Assembly: GCA_023383055.1 (NCBI GenBank)
Contig: JAHDYP010000024.1
Coordinates: 1-58,697 of the forward strand
From: Verrucomicrobiota bacterium
Lineage (GTDB): Bacteria > Verrucomicrobiota > Verrucomicrobiia > Limisphaerales > JAHDYP01
DNA: 58,697 bases
Direction of reading: 5' to 3'
Shown piece by piece: positions 36,041 to 44,311 of this stretch. Every line of letters begins with the position of its first letter. The first letter of the stretch is position 1. The position numbers and the translations under genes were made by a program. Below the pieces are notes generated by a model. The model saw only the letters and a list, made by a program, of their open reading frames with translations, was not told the origin of the DNA and ran no database searches.

Positions 36041-37276
36041 ATGAACAGAATGCTTACGGCTCAGGACGATGAGCCGCCTTCGGGATCCAAGGGCAACCCC
36101 CTGAAAGAGTTCCGACCAGCCGGCCGCGGCTTTTGGTCGGATGTTCCCGAGCACAACTGGACCGATTGGCATTGGCAGCTCAAACACCGCATCACCTCCC
36201 TGGATCAGCTGCAGCAGTTGATGCCCACGCTCACCCCCGAGGAATACGCCGGCACCCTCCTGGCCAATACCAAACTCGCGCTCGCCATCACCCCTTACTT
36301 CTTCAACCTGATCGATCCGGCCGACGAAAACTGTCCCATCCGACGCCAGGTCATCCCCCGCATCGAGGAAACCGAAACCGCCTCCTGGGAAATGTCCGAT
36401 CCCTGCGGCGAGGATTCCCATTCGCCCGTCCCGGGCCTGGTCCACCGTTACCCGGATCGCGTCCTCTTCCTTGTGACCGACCGTTGCGCCGCCTATTGCC
36501 GTTACTGCACCCGCTCCCGGCTGGTCAGCAACGCCACCGGCTACGATTTCCATCCCCAGTTCGACCAGCAACTCGATTACATTCGCCAGACCCCGCAAAT
36601 CCGCGACGTCCTCCTCAGCGGCGGCGATCCCCTCCTGTTCAGCGACGCCAAACTCGAGCATCTCCTCCAGCGCCTCCGCGCGATCCCTCACGTCGAGTTC
36701 ATCCGCATCGGCTCCCGCATTCCCATCTTCCTGCCGCAACGGATCACCCCCGAATTCTGCGCCATGCTCAAGCGCTTTCACCCGCTCTTCATGAGCATCC
36801 ACTCGAACCATCCACGGGAGCTCACCACAGAGGTCCGCGACGCCCTCGGCCGCCTCGCCGACGCCGGCATCCCGCTCGGCAACCAGTCCGTGCTCCTGCG
36901 CCATGTCAACGACGATCCCGAGGTCATGAAAGCGCAGGTGCAGAAACTCCTCATGTGCCGCGTCCGCCCCTACTACATCTACCAGTGCGACCTCATCGCC
37001 GGCTCCGCCCATCTCCGCTCGAGCGTCCGGCAAGGCCTCGCCATCATGGAACAACTCCGCGGCCACACCACCGGCTACGCCGTCCCCCAATACGTCATCG
37101 ACGCCCCCGGCGGCGGCGGCAAAGTCCCCGTCAGCCCCGAATATGTCCTCAGCCGCAACCACGACCGCGTCCTCATCCGCAACTACGAAGGCAAGGTCTT
37201 CGAATACCCCGAAGCCGACGACGGCACCCCGCTCTTTCCCGCGCCCCGGCACATCGCGGAACCCGAACTGGTCTGA
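36041..37276 (+). CDS. kamA: Lysine 2,3-aminomutase, KamA family
   Basis: 411 residues. The radical SAM/PLP enzyme moves the alpha-amino group of L-lysine to the beta carbon, giving beta-lysine (an osmolyte or antibiotic precursor). The cluster motif CAAYCRYCTR gives Cys149, Cys153 and Cys156. VLLSGGDPLL (190-199) binds SAM. The PLP lysine is K361 in YVIDAPGGGGKVPVSPEY. An acidic YQCDLIAG (Asp317) is in the region that binds the substrate amino group. Length (411) matches full-length KamA rather than the shorter EpmB. A C-terminal tail of ~40 residues is present as in KamA. Confidence 0.92.
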   Translation: MNRMLTAQDDEPPSGSKGNPLKEFRPAGRGFWSDVPEHNWTDWHWQLKHRITSLDQLQQLMPTLTPEEYAGTLLANTKLALAITPYFFNLIDPADENCPIRRQVIPRIEETETASWEMSDPCGEDSHSPVPGLVHRYPDRVLFLVTDRCAAYCRYCTRSRLVSNATGYDFHPQFDQQLDYIRQTPQIRDVLLSGGDPLLFSDAKLEHLLQRLRAIPHVEFIRIGSRIPIFLPQRITPEFCAMLKRFHPLFMSIHSNHPRELTTEVRDALGRLADAGIPLGNQSVLLRHVNDDPEVMKAQVQKLLMCRVRPYYIYQCDLIAGSAHLRSSVRQGLAIMEQLRGHTTGYAVPQYVIDAPGGGGKVPVSPEYVLSRNHDRVLIRNYEGKVFEYPEADDGTPLFPAPRHIAEPELV

Positions 37277-37294
37277 TCGCCCACAAGCCGTGCA

Positions 37295-37398
37295 GGGGTC
37301 AGGTCCGCTTAATGTTAGCTCCGATCCGGCGGTTGATCCACGCATTGCCTTTGACATGGTCGGTGGGTGGCACTGAAGATTAAGCGGATCTGACCCTC
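37295..37398. repeat. 104-bp MITE-like element with ~19-bp inverted ends
   Basis: The left end GGGGTCAGGTCCGCTTAAT (37295-37313) and the right end ATTAAGCGGATCTGACCCT (37379-37397) are inverted copies with two mismatches. The inner ~65 bp has no open frame of note. Such GGGTCAG...CCGCTTAAT ends resemble the non-autonomous elements moved by Y1/IS200-type transposases in Verrucomicrobiota; that link is from memory. It sits between kamA and the convergent G1P-dehydrogenase-like gene, where it could also act as a bidirectional hairpin. Confidence 0.62.
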
Positions 37399-37438
37399 GA
37401 CTCACAACGTTGCGTTTGATCTACAGGACACATCGGCG

Positions 37439-38485
37439 TCAGATGAAAAGCCCTTTCAGCCGCGGATCGGTCTGAATGATGCGCGCGAGGTCGTCGGTGT
37501 AATCCCGCTCGGACAAGATCGTGTAGAAGCCGGGCTTGATGTCCAGCGCAGCGCGGAAGGCGGCGGTCCAGTCCGCTATGCTGAAGGGATCCCGGCGAAT
37601 CTCTTCCCAGAACCCAGTTGCGTCAAAGAGTTGAGCGATGCTGTCCGTGCGATGTTTCTGCAACTGGCTAATCAGATAGGCGGCCAGCCCGACCTGAAGG
37701 CCGTGCAGCCGTGGCCTGGCACTGATGGCATCCAGCGCGTGCGAAATCAGGTGCTCGCTGCCACTCGCGGGGCGCGACGAGCCGGCGATCTCCATGGCCA
37801 CACCGTTCAGCATCAGTGCGGTCGCCAGGAGACGGATCCCCGCCAGATCACGCCGCGGGTTGGCCATGAGTTGAAACACGGTCGCGTCCGACAGTAACGC
37901 GGCGAAATCATTGACGAGCGTTCCGCGGGCGTGAAAGGCCAGTTTCCAGTCGAACACCGCCCTGATCTTGGCGACGGAATCGCCGATGCCGGCGCACCAA
38001 AGAACCTGCGGTGATTGGAAGCACACTTCGGTGTCCACCACCACCCCGTAGGGCATCGCCGACGGCAGCGAGCGCCGTGCACCCCGCATTTCCAGGCTCG
38101 ATTGCGGGCTGCAGAAGCCGTCGTTGGAAAGGGAGGTCGGCACGGCAATGTAGGGCAGGCGCATCAGGAAGGAAACATACTTGGCGACGTCCAGTGCCTT
38201 GCCGCCGCCGAGGCCGATGAGGGCACTGGTGTTCGTCGGCAACGACTGAAAGATCGCCTGCGCATGCTCGTAGGTGGAAGAGCCCACTTCGCACCACCGC
38301 ATGATCTCAACCTGTTGGCCGACCAAGGCGAACTGCGCCCGCTCGGGAATCGTGCCCGGCAGGCCGCTGCTGATCAATAAAACCACGCGCTGAAAGTTCC
38401 CGCGACGGCAGTAGATGCCCAGGCGGTCCAGGGCGCCAGCCTTCATGCGGACCAGCGTGGGGATTTCAACAGAAGTGGGCTTCAT
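37439..38485 (-). CDS. sn-glycerol-1-phosphate dehydrogenase-like protein (AraM/EgsA family)
   Basis: 348 residues of the iron/zinc alcohol dehydrogenase-dehydroquinate synthase fold. The NAD(P) loop is IGLGGGKALDVAKYVS (90-105). VPTSLSNDGFCSPQSS (115-130) is the AraM/G1PDH substrate block. Metal ligands are probably Asp169 (GIGDS), a His in GSEHLISHALD (245/249) and His261 (LHGLQVG). These enzymes reduce dihydroxyacetone phosphate to sn-glycerol-1-phosphate, the archaeal-type lipid backbone; a few bacteria also have them. Its ATG overlaps the stop of a small upstream frame (ATGA). Single bacterial members may act on other polyol phosphates. Confidence 0.82.
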   Translation of the reverse strand: MKPTSVEIPTLVRMKAGALDRLGIYCRRGNFQRVVLLISSGLPGTIPERAQFALVGQQVEIMRWCEVGSSTYEHAQAIFQSLPTNTSALIGLGGGKALDVAKYVSFLMRLPYIAVPTSLSNDGFCSPQSSLEMRGARRSLPSAMPYGVVVDTEVCFQSPQVLWCAGIGDSVAKIRAVFDWKLAFHARGTLVNDFAALLSDATVFQLMANPRRDLAGIRLLATALMLNGVAMEIAGSSRPASGSEHLISHALDAISARPRLHGLQVGLAAYLISQLQKHRTDSIAQLFDATGFWEEIRRDPFSIADWTAAFRAALDIKPGFYTILSERDYTDDLARIIQTDPRLKGLFI

Positions 38486-38730
38486 GATTGCTCCCGGTTT
38501 GGCGTCGTCAAGGCCCGGGCGATTTCCCTCCAGGACTCGAACGGTTGAAATTCCTCGCCACCATCGGGGCCATTGGGAATCGCCACCCGAGGCTCAAAGC
38601 CATTGCGCAACACGGTGTGTTCTATCACCATCGACCCGTATTCCCATGTGCCTGGCGGCGTGTGGTAAACGAAGTGATGAAGCCAAGCGCGTGATTGGCC
38701 ATCCCGCAATCGTGCGGCTCGGATGCACAC
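38482..38730 (-). CDS. Small hypothetical protein coupled to the G1PDH-like gene
   Basis: 82 residues, GTG start at 38730, TGA overlapping the next ATG as ATGA, which argues that it is translated. An in-frame TGA lies six codons upstream, so it cannot be longer at the N-terminus. It reads HHFVYHTPPGTWEYGSMVIE, HTVLRNGFEPRVAIPNGPDG and GEEFQPFESWREIARALTTP, which looks like genuine protein but matches no family I know; it may be the 3' end of a larger, truncated gene. The divergent PmoA-SGNH gene starts 24 nt away. Confidence 0.45.
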   Translation of the reverse strand: MCIRAARLRDGQSRAWLHHFVYHTPPGTWEYGSMVIEHTVLRNGFEPRVAIPNGPDGGEEFQPFESWREIARALTTPNREQS

Positions 38731-38753
38731 GGACGCCTGCTGAACTCAAGACC

Positions 38754-40850
38754 ATGAAAGAGCCTCACTCATCCGCCTCCCGATTCGCACCCGCCTTCGC
38801 CCCGCTCGCTTTCTGCTTTCTCCTGGTCGCGTTCGACGGTCGCGTCATGGCTCTTGATCCGGCCGACGCGGTTGCCTCCGGTGGGTCGCACGTGATGCGG
38901 GCAGTGGAAGACGCTGCGAGCGGCCAGATCGATCTGTTCGAAGGCACCCAACCGGTGTTGCGTTACAATTATCGTACCGTCGAACCGGGCCCGTTGCTCG
39001 AGAACATCAGCGAGTCCAACCGGATCTACGCCCGTGGCCGGAGCGATTACATTCACCCGCTGTATGGAGTCGACGGGGAGGAGTTGACACGGGATTGGTC
39101 ACCCGATCATCCGCATCACCGGGGCATCTATTGGGCTTGGCCGGAGGTGGACTACGGAAGCGAGCGCGGGGATCTGCACGCGTTGCAGCGAGTGTTTGCA
39201 CGACCGACCGGCCGGGTGTCGTTGCGCAGCACCGATGGCACGGCGGAGATCGAGGCGGAGAACCTGTGGCGTTGGGAAGATCGCGAGCCGATTGTGCGGG
39301 AACTGGTCTTGATCACGGCGCAACGGGCCACCGCCTCTGGCCGGGTGGTGGACCTGGCCTTCCGGTTTGAGGCTTTGAAAGCTGACGTCACGCTGGCCCG
39401 GCGGGGAACCGAGGCGTACGGGGGCCTCAACCTTCGCTTGGCCACTCCGGCAGCCCAGGTCATTCACGTCCATACCGATTCGTCCGAGGCGGACCGGCCA
39501 CGGGCCTGGTCTGACCTGAGTGGAGTCTTCGCGGGTGGGGAGCCCTCGGGACTGACGGTCATGCAATCTCGAGGGAATCCCGATTATCCGGGCGACTGGG
39601 TGCAGTATCCGGAGCTCTCCTGGTGTCAACCGGCCTTTCCGAGGTCGGGAACACGCCATGCCCTGGAGCAAGGCCGGTCGCTGGTGTTGCGGTATCGACT
39701 TTGGATGCATCGCGGAGGCAGACCGGCCGACGAGCAGGCGGCGCGACTCTGGGATGATTTTCAAGCAGGCGTCGGCCAGCCACCGGCTTTCACCATGCTC
39801 GAACGGCAGCGCATCGGCATTCTGGACGAGCGCCTGGCCGTGCATGGTTTGCCGTGGTTCAAGGAGGACAAGCCGGTCCTGCGTCGACTCCCCGAGCGCC
39901 GACGAACCAGCTTTCGGCCGGCGGTTTGGGAGTTGGCACAGCAGCCCAGCGGCGGACGAATCCGGTTTCGGACGGATTCACTGAGCGTTGGTATCACCGC
40001 GCGAAATCCCCGTTTGTCGAACATGCACCACATGGCGAGCGTGGGAGAGAACGGGTTCGATTTGTACGTGGACCGGGAGTATCTGGGGAGTGCCTGGCCT
40101 GACGCCGACGGTAAGATCCAAAAGGAGTGGCGGATAGGGCAGGAACCGCGGATGCGAGAGGTGTCGCTGTATCTGCCGCTCTACAAAGCGGTCAGCGTTG
40201 CGGAACTGACGCTCGATCCCGACACCCGGCTCGAGCGACCCTCAGCCTACGCCATCGAACGGCCGATCCTTTACTACGGCTCGAGCATCACCCAGGGCGG
40301 GTGCGCTTCCAATCCTGGCGGTACCTGCCAGGCGATTCTCGAACGCCGACTGGACGCGGATTTTGTGAACCTCGGCTTCAGTGGCAACGGCCTGGGAGAA
40401 CCCGCCCTGGCTGAAGCGATCGGCGAGTTGGATCCTTCGTGCATCGTCCTGGATTTCTGGGCCAACCCGAAGCCGGAACAGTATGCCGCAGCGCTGCCCG
40501 GGTTTGTGGACATCCTGCGGCAACATTTCCCCCGGGCGCCGATTCTCGTCACGAGCCCGTTCTATTTCCCGGCCGAGGCCGCCAACGCCGAGGTCGCCCG
40601 CGCCCAGGCGGCGAAACGCGATACCGCCTATCGCTTTGTCCAGCAGCGACAACAAGCCGGGGACCGCCACATCCGGTTCGTCGACGGCCTTAAGATGCTA
40701 AACCCATCGCAAAGTCACGGGCTGGTTGACGGCGTACACTGCAATTCGCTCGGATTCCACTTCAACGCGGACGGTCTGGAGCCGTCGCTCAGGGCGGCAC
40801 TCAAGGGGGTAAAGGAGGAATCAGGGGTCGTCAAAGGGTCCGATAATTGA
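38754..40850 (+). CDS. PmoA/DUF6807-SGNH hydrolase fusion protein, secreted
   Basis: 698 residues. A signal peptide (FAPLAFCFLLVAFDGRVMA) leads to a DUF6807 'PmoA' domain (~30-330), recognised by YIHPLYGVDGEELTRDWSPD then HPHHRGIYWAW. A beta-rich linker follows (~400-490), and then a SGNH-type esterase domain with GSSITQGG (nucleophile Ser), VNLGFSGNG, a degenerate block III (DFWANP instead of GxND) and the catalytic DGVHCNSLGF near the end. The SGNH half should de-esterify a carbohydrate; PmoA-type domains are found in polysaccharide-use gene sets. ATG 38754 is chosen since it starts the signal peptide; the open frame further upstream overlaps genes on the other strand. Confidence 0.85.
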   Translation: MKEPHSSASRFAPAFAPLAFCFLLVAFDGRVMALDPADAVASGGSHVMRAVEDAASGQIDLFEGTQPVLRYNYRTVEPGPLLENISESNRIYARGRSDYIHPLYGVDGEELTRDWSPDHPHHRGIYWAWPEVDYGSERGDLHALQRVFARPTGRVSLRSTDGTAEIEAENLWRWEDREPIVRELVLITAQRATASGRVVDLAFRFEALKADVTLARRGTEAYGGLNLRLATPAAQVIHVHTDSSEADRPRAWSDLSGVFAGGEPSGLTVMQSRGNPDYPGDWVQYPELSWCQPAFPRSGTRHALEQGRSLVLRYRLWMHRGGRPADEQAARLWDDFQAGVGQPPAFTMLERQRIGILDERLAVHGLPWFKEDKPVLRRLPERRRTSFRPAVWELAQQPSGGRIRFRTDSLSVGITARNPRLSNMHHMASVGENGFDLYVDREYLGSAWPDADGKIQKEWRIGQEPRMREVSLYLPLYKAVSVAELTLDPDTRLERPSAYAIERPILYYGSSITQGGCASNPGGTCQAILERRLDADFVNLGFSGNGLGEPALAEAIGELDPSCIVLDFWANPKPEQYAAALPGFVDILRQHFPRAPILVTSPFYFPAEAANAEVARAQAAKRDTAYRFVQQRQQAGDRHIRFVDGLKMLNPSQSHGLVDGVHCNSLGFHFNADGLEPSLRAALKGVKEESGVVKGSDN

Positions 40851-40867
40851 CAATCACAACATGTGAA

Positions 40868-40960
40868 CCCATAGGGGGTCAGAACCCATGGAGGGTCAGA
40901 TCTCGATATTCGACATTTGGAGACCGTCGGGAGCGTGGGGTCAGCCCTTGGCACTTGACA
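40868..40960. repeat. Cluster of GGGTCAG-bearing element fragments
   Basis: Three GGGTCAG motifs lie within 75 bp (near 40868, 40892 and 40939), the middle one reading AGGGTCAGATCTCGATATT. They resemble the ends of the element at 37295-37398 without a full inverted pair. They occupy the 297-bp gap between the PmoA-SGNH gene and the nucleotidyltransferase gene, which otherwise shows no gene. Confidence 0.4.
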
Positions 40961-41147
40961 TCCCCTCTCTCCAATCCTCCATTCGTCGCCGCAGAGCCTG
41001 GTCCCGGGTCGCTGCTGCCTCCAGTCGCACTCGCGCCCGGATTTGAAGCCGCCTGCCTGCCGCCACCCCGCGTAAATCTGAGAAGCGGCATCGGTTCATG
41101 CTGTTCCAGGCTCGCCAATCCCTGCCGAAGCGCGCACGCTGCCATCC

Positions 41148-41768
41148 ATGACTGCGGAAGACATCCGGCGTGCACTCGACGACATCACCGCAGAGGTGGA
41201 TCCAACGCTCAAGCACCTGAAGCTGGCGAGCCTGATCTCGGCCGGTTTTCGCGAGCGTGGGATCGAGTTGGTGGTGGTGGGTGGTTCGGCCATCGAGTTT
41301 TACACCGAAGGCGCTTATGTGTCCGGCGATCTGGACCTTTGCCTGATCTCGCCAACTCGCCTCGACATTCGATTACGCCAGGAACTAATGGGACCGTACG
41401 GCGCCAAAGGCGGCCCCCGGAGCTGGCAGGTTGCCGGACAGTACGTGGATATTCTCGGCGAGGTGGAGACGCTGGCGCGCACGCCGTTCAATGGGTTGCT
41501 GGCGCCGTATGGGCCAATTCAACTCGTCAGCCCCGAGGATCTGCTGGTCGAGCGCGTCCTGATATCGGTCTATCCACAATATCACGAGCCCGCCGATCTT
41601 TGTGCACGCAAATTGATCGCCGTCGCCCTGTCCGGTCACGTGGACGTGGACTGGCAGGAGGCGCGCCGTCTTGCCGAGTGTCCGGAGTACGCTATACTGC
41701 CGGAGTTAACCCGACTGGTCAGAGAAGTGGCGCATGAACTCGGAAAGCGCAGTCCCTACGATTCCTAA
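41148..41768 (+). CDS. Nucleotidyltransferase-fold protein (DUF6036/AbiEii-like)
   Basis: 206 residues. The N-terminal helix bundle is followed by LVVVGGSAIEFYTEGAYVSG then DLDLCLI. The GGSA...(S/G)DLDL pattern is the nucleotidyltransferase active-site loop with its DxD-type metal pair. LVSPEDLLVERVLISV and DLCARKLIAVALSG form the C-terminal helical part seen in AbiEii/DUF6036 proteins, which act as toxins or tRNA-modifying partners in defence and toxin-antitoxin pairs. It overlaps the next small gene by 35 nt. No classical AbiEi antitoxin is nearby. Confidence 0.75.
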   Translation: MTAEDIRRALDDITAEVDPTLKHLKLASLISAGFRERGIELVVVGGSAIEFYTEGAYVSGDLDLCLISPTRLDIRLRQELMGPYGAKGGPRSWQVAGQYVDILGEVETLARTPFNGLLAPYGPIQLVSPEDLLVERVLISVYPQYHEPADLCARKLIAVALSGHVDVDWQEARRLAECPEYAILPELTRLVREVAHELGKRSPYDS

Positions 41769-41943
41769 AGGCCGGCCCATCCGCTGGGAAGAGTGGCTGG
41801 TGGGCCGCCGTGCCCGGCGTGAAGCGGGCAACCGTGTCGCACCCGAAGTGATCCGCCGTTCCTCAAGCTCGAGCGATCGGCGACTGCGCGAGCTGTACCA
41901 CAGCCAACGCGGTTTGCCCTTCAAGGAGACCGCGGAGTTGTGA
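41734..41943 (+). CDS. Small basic protein overlapping the nucleotidyltransferase gene
   Basis: 69 residues, rich in Arg and Ser (IRWEEWLVGRRARREAGNRV, VIRRSSSSSDRRLRELYHSQ). It starts inside the preceding gene (35-nt overlap), which is common for toxin-antitoxin partners. No family recognised; a partner or antitoxin role is a guess from position. Confidence 0.5.
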   Translation: MNSESAVPTIPKGRPIRWEEWLVGRRARREAGNRVAPEVIRRSSSSSDRRLRELYHSQRGLPFKETAEL

Positions 41944-42064
41944 GTAAAGGGCGCTTTGGGAGCCGTGATGCGTCAACCCGGCGGCGAGAAACGTCACCAG
42001 AAGCTCTGTTTCACGGGGAGCTGAAGGGGTTGCTGCTTGCGGCATAACCCCGGAATGGCTACGG

Positions 42065-44245
42065 TTGAGTCCAGTCGTGAAAAGGCAACTTCCTATCGGC
42101 TGGTTCCCCGGAAAGTTCATTTCCATCGCCCTCACGAGTGCGTTGCTGGCCCTCACCACCACGGACCGTGCCGCAGCCGAAAGCGACGACCAACCGGTCT
42201 GGCTCTTCACCTCCTTCCGCGGCGACGGCGACGGACTCCATCTGGCCTACAGCATGGATGCCCATATCTGGACCGATCTCGGCCGGGTGTTTTTGAAGCC
42301 CGAGGTCGGCAGCAAGTTGATGCGCGATCCGCCCCCACCCGTGTTGCCCGGGGTGAACGCGGACCCGCACATCGCGGTTTTCGGCGACACGTTTTACATT
42401 TATCCGACCACCGATGGCACCGAAGGCTGGCTTTCCACTTCGTTCCGCGCGTGGTCATCCCCCGATCTGGTGAACTGGAAGGATGAAGGCGTCATTCTCG
42501 ATTTGCCGCGCGATCTGACTTGGGCAGACCTCCGGGCCTGGGCGCCGGCCATCGCCACCCAACATGGCAAATACTATTACTACTACAGCGCCGCCCAGAA
42601 CGTCGGCGTCGCCGTGGCGGATTCGCCCGCCGGACCGTTCAAAGATCCGCTGGGCAAGCCGCTCGTGGCCAAGACCGATTTTCCACGGATGCAGGCGATT
42701 GACCCGATGGTGTTCGTGGACGACGACGGTTCGGCTTTCCTCTACTGGGGTCAAGGCCGCTGCAAAGCGGTCAAGCTAAACGACGACATGATTTCGTTCG
42801 ATCTGGCCGGCGTGCGCGACCTCACCCCGCCCGGCTACAACGAAGGTCCATTCGTTCACAAACGCAACGGCAGATATTATCTCTCCTGGTCCGAGTTCGA
42901 CACCCGCGATCCGCGTTATTCCGTGGCCTACGCGACGGGCGATTCGCCGCTCGGACCGTTCACCAAAGCGCCGGACAATCCCATTCTGCGCCAGAGTGGG
43001 CTGGTCAAGGGCGCGGGCCATCATTCGGTCGTCCAAATTCCTGGTCGCGACGAATGGGTGATCGCGTATCATCGTTTCCGGATCCCGGGCGGCAATGGTT
43101 ACAACCGCGAAACCTGTCTCTCGCCCCTGCGCCATGCGCCCGACGGCAGCATCCTGCCGGTGGATGTGTTTGAACCGGTGCGACTATCCCCAGTGAACAG
43201 CCCGCTGTCCTGGACCAACCCCATTCTGCCGCAGCGGGCCGATCCGCACGTCGCGTTGCACACGGATGGCTGGTATTACTTCACCGCCACCGTGCCGGAA
43301 TATGATCGCATCGAACTGCGCCGCGCCAAAACCCTGGGCGAACTATCCACCGCCGGCGTTAAGACGATCTGGCGCAAACACGCGCGCGGGCCGATGAGCC
43401 ATCACATCTGGGCGCCGGAAATCCATTTCATCGATGGCAAATGGTACATCTATTTTGCCGCCGGTCGCGCCGAATCCATCTGGCACATCCGCCAGTATGT
43501 TTTGGAAAACAGTTCCGCCAATCCGCTCGAGGGCGAATGGATTGAAAAGGGCGAGATCAAGATGAACTGGGATTCCTTCACCCTCGACGCCACCACGTTC
43601 GAACATCGCGGCACGCGGTATCTGGTCTGGGCGCAAAATGCGCCGCCGGAACGGGGCACCGCATTGTTCATTGCCGAAATGGACACGCCGTGGTCCATCG
43701 CGGGCACACAAATTTGCATCACCAAACCGGACCTCCAGTGGGAACGCATCGGTCACAACGTCAACGAAGCACCCGCCCTGATTCACCGGCATGGCCGTTT
43801 GTTCATGACATATTCCGCGAGTGCGACCGATGCGAATTATTGCCTCGGCCTGCTGACCGCCGACGAAAACGCCGACCTGCTCGATCCCAAATCGTGGACC
43901 AAATCGCCCGAGCCGGTGTTCAAGAGCAACCCTGCGACGAGCCAATACGGGCCGGGCCACAATTCGTTCACCACCACTCCTGACGGAAAAACGGACATCA
44001 TGATCTATCACGCGCGCAACTACGAACACATCGTCGGCGAGCCGTTGAACAATCCAGACCGCGCCACGCGCGCGCAGGTGTTGAAGTGGAACGCGGACGG
44101 CACGCCACGCTTCGGGGTGCCCGTGGCCGACACTCCGCCACCGCCAGCTCAAATCAAAGTGGACACTGATCAAGCCGGCAAGCCGATCAGCCCCGACCTC
44201 AGCGGCATTATGATTTCTCCGTGCTCGCGCGGAAGTGGAGTTTGA
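42065..44245 (+). CDS. Secreted tandem GH43 glycosidase with truncated GH51-like C-terminus
   Basis: 726 residues. A signal segment (FISIALTSALLALTTTDRAA) leads to two five-bladed GH43-like propellers. The first (~45-370) has NADPHIAVFGDTFYIYPTTD, DLRAWAPAIATQHGKYYYYY and YNEGPFVHKRNGRYYLSWSE; the second (~385-690) has RADPHVALHTDGWYYFTATV, HHIWAPEIHFIDGKWYIYFA and VNEAPALIHRHGRLFMTYSA. The DPH and E-A/G-P motifs carry the Asp and Glu acid residues. Likely substrate is arabinan or arabinoxylan. The end, IKVDTDQAGKPISPDLSGI, is the opening of GH51 alpha-L-arabinofuranosidases; after it the frame breaks to MISPCSRGSGV and stops. Start is TTG 42065 or, equally likely, GTG 42077. Confidence 0.84.
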   Translation: MSPVVKRQLPIGWFPGKFISIALTSALLALTTTDRAAAESDDQPVWLFTSFRGDGDGLHLAYSMDAHIWTDLGRVFLKPEVGSKLMRDPPPPVLPGVNADPHIAVFGDTFYIYPTTDGTEGWLSTSFRAWSSPDLVNWKDEGVILDLPRDLTWADLRAWAPAIATQHGKYYYYYSAAQNVGVAVADSPAGPFKDPLGKPLVAKTDFPRMQAIDPMVFVDDDGSAFLYWGQGRCKAVKLNDDMISFDLAGVRDLTPPGYNEGPFVHKRNGRYYLSWSEFDTRDPRYSVAYATGDSPLGPFTKAPDNPILRQSGLVKGAGHHSVVQIPGRDEWVIAYHRFRIPGGNGYNRETCLSPLRHAPDGSILPVDVFEPVRLSPVNSPLSWTNPILPQRADPHVALHTDGWYYFTATVPEYDRIELRRAKTLGELSTAGVKTIWRKHARGPMSHHIWAPEIHFIDGKWYIYFAAGRAESIWHIRQYVLENSSANPLEGEWIEKGEIKMNWDSFTLDATTFEHRGTRYLVWAQNAPPERGTALFIAEMDTPWSIAGTQICITKPDLQWERIGHNVNEAPALIHRHGRLFMTYSASATDANYCLGLLTADENADLLDPKSWTKSPEPVFKSNPATSQYGPGHNSFTTTPDGKTDIMIYHARNYEHIVGEPLNNPDRATRAQVLKWNADGTPRFGVPVADTPPPPAQIKVDTDQAGKPISPDLSGIMISPCSRGSGV

Positions 44246-44311
44246 AGTTGTAAAGCGACGGGACATGAAATCTGGCATGTTTGCGGATGACCTGGGACGG
44301 GCTGGAGCCGC

